Source of the DNA: Betaproteobacteria bacterium
Lineage (GTDB): Bacteria > Pseudomonadota > Gammaproteobacteria > Burkholderiales > SG8-41
Assembly: GCA_028291945.1 (NCBI GenBank)
Contig: JAQGNH010000317.1
Coordinates: 1 to 40,388, forward strand
Reading direction: 5' to 3'
DNA: 40,388 nucleotides
Every line of letters begins with the position of its first letter. The first letter of the stretch is position 1. The notes under the pieces were generated by a model that saw nothing but the letters and a program-made list of their open reading frames with translations, ran no database searches and was not told the origin of the DNA. Shown in pieces: positions 35,299-40,388 of the stretch. Made by a program: the position numbers and the translations under genes.

Positions 35299-36666
35299 CT
35301 AGCGTTCCGTAATTCGCGCTTGCGCGATGCCCATGCGCTCGAGGTTCGCGGCGGCGGCAAAGCACCGGTCTTCGCGCCATGGCGCCGCGATGAGTTGCAC
35401 ACCGACGGGCATTCCAGTCCCCGCTATCGGCACTGTGACCACGGGCAGACCTGCGAACGAAATCGGCTGCGTGAGGAGGCCCATGCTCGCGCGCAGTGGA
35501 AGTTTCTCGCCGCCGAGCTCGATCCACTCCATTCCAATCGCCGTGGCGCTCACGGGTGTTGCGGGCGCGACGAGTACGTCGAAACGCGCAAAGATGCGCG
35601 CCATCTGTCCGCGGAACCAGGCACGCAGGCGTTGCGCTTTCACGTACCACATCGCCGGAGTGAGCGCGCCAGCGAGCAAGCGGTCGCGCGAGAGCGGCTC
35701 GAACTCCGCATAGCATTCCTTGAGCGTTTGCAAATGGCGCTCGCCCGCTTCGGCCGCCGTGATGATGAACGCGGCCGCGCGCGCGCGATGCACTTCCGGT
35801 AGCTCGATTTCGTCGATGGCCCCGAGCGCATATGCGGCGCGCCGGGATGCGGCGCGCGCCTCATCGGATGCGTAACGGTCAAAATAGCCCGTGAGCCGCG
35901 CGACACGATGCGGACGGTCCGCTGCGGTGCGTGAGACAGGCTCTGCTTGTCGCTGAGCGCAGGCGCGATCGGACGCATCCGGACCCTGCAACACGTCGTA
36001 GCATGCGGCAAGGTCGGCGCTTGTCGTCGCGAAGGGACCCAGATGATCGAGGCTATCGACGAAAGGATACGAGCCGGTGCGCGGCAATCTCCCGTACGTG
36101 GGCTTCAGACCAAATACGCCGCAGAGTGAAGCCGGGACGCGGATCGAGCCGTTGGTGTCGGAGCCCAGCGCGAGCGGTACGAGCCCGGCCGCTACTGCCG
36201 CGGCCGACCCACCCGACGAACCTCCTGCGATTCGCGACGGATCGTGCGGATTGCGCGTCGTACCGAATGCCGTGTTCTCGGTCGTGAAGCCATAGGCATA
36301 GGCATCCATGCTGAGGGTGCCAACGAGGATTGCGCCGGCCTCGCGCATGCGCTGTACGAGCACGGCATCTGAGCGCGCGGGCGGCGCGGACTTGCGCAGC
36401 GCGGAACCCGCGAGCGTGGGCACGCCGGCGACATCGAACAGATCCTTGACCGCGAAGGGGACACCCGCAAGCGGCGGCAGCTCGCCTCCGAGCTTGCGCA
36501 GTTGATCGACCGCACGCGCTTCCGCACGCGCACGGTCCGCGGTGACTTTGATGAAACAGCCGATTGCCGCATTGCGCCGCTCGATCGCGGAGAGCGCGGT
36601 CTCTACGACCTGCACTGCGCTCAACTCGCCCGCGCGAATGCAGGCAGCGACGCTAAGCGCGTCCAC
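35299..36666 (-). CDS. AtzE-like amidase (amidase signature family)
   Basis: 455 aa. Amidase-signature Ser-cisSer-Lys triad: K74 (PFAVKDLFDVAG), cis-Ser S150 (IAGGSSGGSAAA) and S174 (GSDTNGSIRVPAS). The following LCGVFGLKPTYGRLPRTG and SLDHLGPFATT are AtzE/HpxY-type. AtzE hydrolyses 1-carboxybiuret in cyanurate breakdown and needs the small partner AtzG; HpxY of the oxamate/purine pathway is a close relative. GTG start at 36666 lies five bases after the AtzG-like stop, so it is coupled. The precise amide substrate is not fixed by sequence. Confidence 0.92.
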   Translation of the reverse strand: MDALSVAACIRAGELSAVQVVETALSAIERRNAAIGCFIKVTADRARAEARAVDQLRKLGGELPPLAGVPFAVKDLFDVAGVPTLAGSALRKSAPPARSDAVLVQRMREAGAILVGTLSMDAYAYGFTTENTAFGTTRNPHDPSRIAGGSSGGSAAAVAAGLVPLALGSDTNGSIRVPASLCGVFGLKPTYGRLPRTGSYPFVDSLDHLGPFATTSADLAACYDVLQGPDASDRACAQRQAEPVSRTAADRPHRVARLTGYFDRYASDEARAASRRAAYALGAIDEIELPEVHRARAAAFIITAAEAGERHLQTLKECYAEFEPLSRDRLLAGALTPAMWYVKAQRLRAWFRGQMARIFARFDVLVAPATPVSATAIGMEWIELGGEKLPLRASMGLLTQPISFAGLPVVTVPIAGTGMPVGVQLIAAPWREDRCFAAAANLERMGIAQARITER

Positions 36667-36671
36667 CGCGC

Positions 36672-36854
36672 TCAGGGCTCGAAGACCGGCGCGGGCTCGA
36701 TCGAGTCCGGAAGATCGAGCTCCAGCATGAGCTCGGCCAGCTCCGCGTTACGCGCGAACACCGCGCCCACTCGTTGCAGCTGTTCGGCGTCGAGATCGAG
36801 CCCCTGAGCCCGGGCCGCGGCGATCACGAAATTCTCGACGTCCAATCGTTTCAT
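36672..36854 (-). CDS. AtzG/HpxX-like small subunit (DUF4089 type)
   Basis: 60 aa from ATG 36854, whose ATGA overlaps the BiuH-like stop; GAGG...AGG lies five bases upstream. Two helices with [17 protein letters not shown] and [15 protein letters not shown] and a short extended tail [13 protein letters not shown]. This is the layout of AtzG and HpxX, a GatC-like peptide that wraps around and stabilises the AtzE amidase. The immediate amidase neighbour makes the assignment firm in spite of the size. Confidence 0.85.
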   Translation of the reverse strand: MKRLDVENFVIAAARAQGLDLDAEQLQRVGAVFARNAELAELMLELDLPDSIEPAPVFEP

Positions 36855-37531
36855 CTTGTCCTCGCCTCCGCGTGCAGCGCTGCTGCGAGCTGGTCGCACG
36901 TGGCAGTCCAGCCGACGACAGCGCCCTGTGCGCGGATCATCTCCATCGTCGCGCGCTTGAACTCCGGAAAGTAGCTCTCTGTTGCATCCTCGATCAGCAG
37001 CGAGTCGTAGCCGCGATCGTTCGCCTCGCGCATGGTGGTCTGCACGCAGACTTCTGTGGTAACCCCGGCGAACAGCAGATGCGTAGCGCCGCGCAGCCGC
37101 AGGATGTCGCCGAGCGCGGTCGCGTAAAAGGCGCCCTTGCCCGGCTTGTCGATGACGATTTCGCCGGGAAGCGGTGCGCAGCTCCGTACGATGTCGGTCC
37201 CCGGTTCCCCGGCGATCAGGATGCGACCCATGGCACCCTCATCCCCGATACGCAGCTTCGGGTTTCCGCGGTTCCGTTTGGCCGGCGGGAGATCGGACAG
37301 GTCTGGACGATGCGCCTCGCGCGTGTGAATGATCGTCATAGCCGCACTCCGGCAGGCGTCGAGCAGCCGTTTAACGGTCGGCACGATGGCAGCGAGCAGC
37401 TTCACGTTATTGCCGAGCGTTTCGCCGAAACCGCCGGGCTCGATGAAATCGCGCTGCATGTCGATAACGATCAACGCCGTCTTTTCAGGCGAAAACTGGT
37501 AGTCGTACGGCCGCGCCTTTACGATAACCAT
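36851..37531 (-). CDS. biuH: biuret hydrolase-like cysteine hydrolase (isochorismatase fold)
   Basis: 226 aa. Catalytic Asp24 (IVIDMQRDF), Lys132 (DKPGKGAF) and Cys162 ([15 protein letters not shown]) form the family triad. Beyond the generic fold, it shares with Rhizobium BiuH the strings [32 protein letters not shown] and [11 protein letters not shown]. BiuH splits biuret into allophanate and ammonia. Related isochorismatase-fold enzymes act on other ureides and amides, so biuret is the leading but unproven substrate. First gene of the biuH-atzG-atzE-like operon; its stop overlaps atzG. Start ATG 37531 follows GGGGGA at about nine bases. Confidence 0.85.
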   Translation of the reverse strand: MVIVKARPYDYQFSPEKTALIVIDMQRDFIEPGGFGETLGNNVKLLAAIVPTVKRLLDACRSAAMTIIHTREAHRPDLSDLPPAKRNRGNPKLRIGDEGAMGRILIAGEPGTDIVRSCAPLPGEIVIDKPGKGAFYATALGDILRLRGATHLLFAGVTTEVCVQTTMREANDRGYDSLLIEDATESYFPEFKRATMEMIRAQGAVVGWTATCDQLAAALHAEARTR

Positions 37532-37643
37532 TTCAATCGTCCCCCGCTCGGACCCCGCGCATGTTTAGCTGCCGGATGGATCGTAGCGAGATTGGCAATT
37601 ACGACCCATGAGCGCCACTGCACTTCGTGCGGATCGGCTCATT

Positions 37644-37659
37644 CGCAAGACCCGTGCCA
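37644..37659 (-). promoter_or_regulatory. near-consensus sigma-54 promoter of the BiuH-AtzG-AtzE operon
   Basis: Minus strand TGGCACGGGTCTTGCG matches TGGCACG-N4-TTGC at every defined base; only the last W position is G. It lies about 113 bases upstream of the start codon. GTGGTGC at 37721-37727 further upstream resembles an NtrC half-site. This implies RpoN-dependent, probably nitrogen-limited expression. Confidence 0.85.
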
Positions 37660-37834
37660 AACGCTGCGCCACGAAAAGACAATGGCTTAGCGAACTCCAA
37701 CCACCAGAAGTCCCACGGTTGTGGTGCGGGTCTGCGCAAAGCGCCCACGTTTAGTGCGTGCAAAACACGAACGAAGTGGTTGAGTCACGAGTTTGCTACA
37801 GTGTGGCGTCTTCAATCCGGTCACGGGTACAGCA

Positions 37835-38818
37835 ATGACAAAGATCGACGTGCACGCGCACTGGTACCCCAGGGAATGGGTCGCGCTGCTCGAGAAGGAG
37901 GGTCCTCGCCATGGCGCGCAGACAAGCCGCCACGAACGTGGTCACGTCGTGCTCGAAGTGCCGCATTACAGGAACCCGTTCCAGGAGCAATACATCGACA
38001 TTCCGACGCGGCTCAGGATGATGGACGACGCGCGGGTCGATGTGCATGTATTGTCGCTGACGAGCCCGATGATCTACTGGGCGCCGCCTGAATTCGGAGC
38101 GAAGCTCGCACAGGTGTACAACGACGGCCTGGCCGCCGCGCACCTCGAGTATCCCCAACGCTTTTTCGGACTCGCCGCCCTGCCGATGCAGGCGCCCGAG
38201 CTCGCCGTGAAGGAAATCGATCGCGCATCCAGACTTCCGGGCATACGCGGAATCTACATGGGCACTCACATCATGAACAAGAACCTGGACGAGGAGGAAT
38301 TCAGGCCAGTGTTCGCCCGCTGTGAGCAACTGAGCTTGCCGGTTTTTCTGCATCCGCTGAATCCCGTCGGCGGAGACCGCATGCGCAAATACCATCTGCG
38401 AAACCTGATCGGCAACCCGACGGAGAATGCGATCGCAGCTGCGTCGTTGATCTTCGGCGGCGTGATGGACGATTTTCCGAAGCTCGATGTCGTTCTCCCC
38501 CACTCGGGCGGAACGATGCCGGCGCTGATAGGACGCTGGGACCACGGCACCACAGTACGCGCCGAGTTGAAGCACATGACCAAGCCGCCGTCGAGTTACC
38601 TGCGGCGCTTTCACTACGACACGATAACGCACAGCGACTCGATATTGCTGAACCTCATCGAACAGGTCGGAGCGGACCGCGTGGTCATGGGCAGCGATTG
38701 CCCGGCTGACATGAGCTACACGCAGCCGGTTGCCGTCGTGGAACGGCTGGGCAAGGTCGCTGCGGGTGACCGCGACAAAATCCTTGGCGATAACGCTGCG
38801 CGCCTGCTCAGGCTTTAG
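37835..38818 (+). CDS. ACMSD-type metal-dependent amidohydrolase
   Basis: 327 aa TIM-barrel of the amidohydrolase-2 group. Metal-binding HxH is H7/H9 (DVHAHWYP); further ligands are seen in VFLHPLNP, VLPHSGG and VMGSDCP, in the order of 2-amino-3-carboxymuconate 6-semialdehyde decarboxylase. Such enzymes decarboxylate or hydrate aromatic acids and related compounds. Start ATG 37835; no strong ribosome site. A TTTGCTACAGTGTGG motif lies about 30 bases upstream. It is divergent from the BiuH operon but lacks a sigma-54 box, so joint function is unproven. Confidence 0.87.
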   Translation: MTKIDVHAHWYPREWVALLEKEGPRHGAQTSRHERGHVVLEVPHYRNPFQEQYIDIPTRLRMMDDARVDVHVLSLTSPMIYWAPPEFGAKLAQVYNDGLAAAHLEYPQRFFGLAALPMQAPELAVKEIDRASRLPGIRGIYMGTHIMNKNLDEEEFRPVFARCEQLSLPVFLHPLNPVGGDRMRKYHLRNLIGNPTENAIAAASLIFGGVMDDFPKLDVVLPHSGGTMPALIGRWDHGTTVRAELKHMTKPPSSYLRRFHYDTITHSDSILLNLIEQVGADRVVMGSDCPADMSYTQPVAVVERLGKVAAGDRDKILGDNAARLLRL

Positions 38819-39063
38819 AAGCCAGCGGGCGGGGTGCTCGAACGTTTTCATTGCGGCGAACGCAGAGACCAAGCCCGAAGCATTTGCGACAGACGATGAA
38901 CGCGATAACCCCATCCTCGCCCCCATCCCCGTCCCGACCTTCCCCCCGCTGAGCGAAGGAAGGAGAGTTCAGGGTGCGACGCTCTCAATGCACGCCTGTC
39001 ATTTGTTGATATCGCCCTGTCCGCGAAGAGCATATTAGGCTCAGCACGAATGCGCTCAAGCCG

Positions 39064-40388
39064 CTATTTCGCTGTCCTGAGAATTTCCTGCTTCACATCG
39101 GTAATGTCTCGCGCGCGCGTCGCGGGAGTCACATTGCATTGTCCGTCCCGCGGACACCGCGAGCTGCGAGGGCAGATGATGCGGGCCGGCTGCTGCAGAG
39201 CCTCCTCGACCCACGCGATGCTGAGTATGTTGGCCACTGCGCGAATGGCATCTGCCGCATCGCGACCTATCTTCGCCTGGCCCCCTTTACGAAAGCACTC
39301 TTCACCGACGCTATCCGCGATCTGCACCTGGTTGGCTTGGTTCGAGGATAACGCAGGCAGCAGATCGATTCCCACCGAGAGCACGTGGGGATTGCCGGCC
39401 ATGTCACGCGTACGCAGCGTGTGGCAACAGTAGAGTTGCCAGCGATCGTTGTCTCTGATGACCGAAATCTGCGAGCTGGAGTGCTTCTGAGCACTGTCGA
39501 GCATGCGGAACACCGCCCAGTGCGGGCAGGGATCCGTAGCCTGCGTCATGCTGCCCCAGGGTAGAGGGATGCCGTTACCCCGGTATACCGCGAGGAATTG
39601 CCCCGGCGCATGCGCGTCGAAAAAGTGCCAGTACGGATAGGGAGACACTTTCGTCATCCGGCGCATCATGACCGACGGCGTAAGCTCCAGCTTGCGTCGC
39701 GCCTCGATCCGATAGCGTTCCCTTACCAGAAACCGGCGAAACGGCACCTTCGGGCAGAGGAGCGCGCCGGCGAAGAAGCTGCATTCGAAGTCTCTCCACG
39801 CGAGCAGCACATCTTTGGCATCGATGCCGGCGTGAAACGGTGACCCGCTGTCGGGACTTTCACCGATCTCACCGCCCGTCGCGTGAGGCGATTTCAGGCC
39901 GTCCCCTTCGTGAAGCACTTTGTGCCCGATGTGACACGCGAGATCGAACTTCAGACGTGCCGGGTCGGATTGCAGCGACTTGTTGATATAAACCGTGCCG
40001 GGAGCCTCGAAAAAGGAGCGAACGACGCTTCGCACCTCCTCGTCGTTCTGGCGCGCGAGTACCGGTTTCCGCTCGAACCAGCGAATCTCGAGCCCGTGGC
40101 GCTTACACAGCGCCATCAGCGCATCAACCGTGAGCGGGAACGCGCGGTTGCCGATCTTTTCCGCGGTGCGTTCCAGATCCGGGTATTCGTTGCGCGATAT
40201 CTCCTGATGCGAGCGAATCAGGAGATGCGCGAACTCACGCCCCGTCGTCCCCGTCTGCGATAAAAGCTCGGGAATAGCCGCCTGCAGCAGATCCTTGGAG
40301 AACAGAAACGAAGGCTCGAACGGTATCCGTGCCGCCCCGCCTGCGGACTCTTCGCGACCGACCGCGGTGAACTCGGCGTTCTGATCGA
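39064..40388 (-). CDS. ScfR/IrrE-type transcriptional regulator, partial (5' end outside window)
   Basis: The reading frame is open from the right edge to the stop at 39064: 440 residues visible, start not in the window. Two similar segments (EFAHLLIRSHQEISRN, IGNRAFPLTVDALM) precede an IrrE-like region (VYINKSLQSDPARLKFDLA) in which the usual HExxH zinc motif is replaced by CHIGH. A long C-terminal domain follows with CPHWAVFRMLD and a Cys cluster (CPRSSRCPRDGQC), as in DUF2083 proteins that regulate short-chain acyl metabolism. The N-terminal Xre helix-turn-helix would lie beyond the edge. Target genes unknown. Confidence 0.82.
   Translation of the reverse strand, partial: DQNAEFTAVGREESAGGAARIPFEPSFLFSKDLLQAAIPELLSQTGTTGREFAHLLIRSHQEISRNEYPDLERTAEKIGNRAFPLTVDALMALCKRHGLEIRWFERKPVLARQNDEEVRSVVRSFFEAPGTVYINKSLQSDPARLKFDLACHIGHKVLHEGDGLKSPHATGGEIGESPDSGSPFHAGIDAKDVLLAWRDFECSFFAGALLCPKVPFRRFLVRERYRIEARRKLELTPSVMMRRMTKVSPYPYWHFFDAHAPGQFLAVYRGNGIPLPWGSMTQATDPCPHWAVFRMLDSAQKHSSSQISVIRDNDRWQLYCCHTLRTRDMAGNPHVLSVGIDLLPALSSNQANQVQIADSVGEECFRKGGQAKIGRDAADAIRAVANILSIAWVEEALQQPARIICPRSSRCPRDGQCNVTPATRARDITDVKQEILRTAK

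Noticed and set aside
38900-38960. Cytosine-rich stretch with CCCCATCC/CCCCGTCC words before the terminal regulator
   Set aside because: Low-complexity sequence without regular repeat length, palindrome or coding signal; not evidence for a CRISPR or a binding array.

Overview
The window is GC-rich, gene-dense bacterial DNA that reads as Betaproteobacteria, most likely Burkholderiales-like. Grounds: an N-type ATPase operon, a phasin, three Bug/TctC-type periplasmic binding proteins (two intact, one decayed), an OprP-like porin, GTG/TTG starts and dispersed REP-like palindromes. No rRNA, tRNA, CRISPR array, transposase or phage gene was seen. Assignments rest on reading translated sequence and motifs; no database search was run. 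Region 1 (135-7718) is a nine-gene N-ATPase operon in the order atpDCQRBEFAG with overlapping or abutting genes, followed by a GNAT acetyltransferase. The c subunit carries two carboxylates in its ion site. Region 2 (7799-17691) is a bioenergetic/stress block: a sensor histidine kinase broken by one in-frame amber codon, a CBS-CBS-BON protein, a Crp/Fnr-family regulator, a phasin with a clear terminator, a small basic protein, phosphate acetyltransferase, acetate kinase and an MgtA-like P-type ATPase. Together with region 1 it links substrate-level ATP formation from acetyl-phosphate to ATP-driven ion pumping and PHA granules. Region 3 (18174-23743) holds, on the minus strand, a TPP-dependent oxalyl-CoA decarboxylase/2-hydroxyacyl-CoA lyase-like enzyme and a family III CoA-transferase, with an HxlR-type regulator upstream that is divergent from a berberine-bridge-type FAD oxidase. 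Region 4 (23842-30049) is a small-molecule catabolism patch: YCII-like protein, dienelactone hydrolase family protein, two Bug/TctC binding proteins, a decayed third TctC copy, a PQQ-dependent alcohol dehydrogenase with the Asp-Phe-Asp signature of lanthanide enzymes, and a small secreted protein. Region 5 (30081-37531) looks like a nitrogen-scavenging island: orphan urea/short-amide binding protein UrtA, divergent OprP-like porin, NCS2-type permease, and a tightly coupled operon of BiuH-like hydrolase, AtzG-like small subunit and AtzE-like amidase. I find sigma-54-type promoters (GG-N10-GC) upstream of all four transcription units, two of them near consensus, so the whole island may be under nitrogen (NtrC/RpoN) control. 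This is the most promising candidate for an undescribed system: its true substrate (biuret, carboxybiuret, oxamate or another ureide) is not settled by sequence. Region 6 (37835-40388) has an ACMSD-type amidohydrolase and the 3' part of a large ScfR/IrrE-type regulator running off the right edge.
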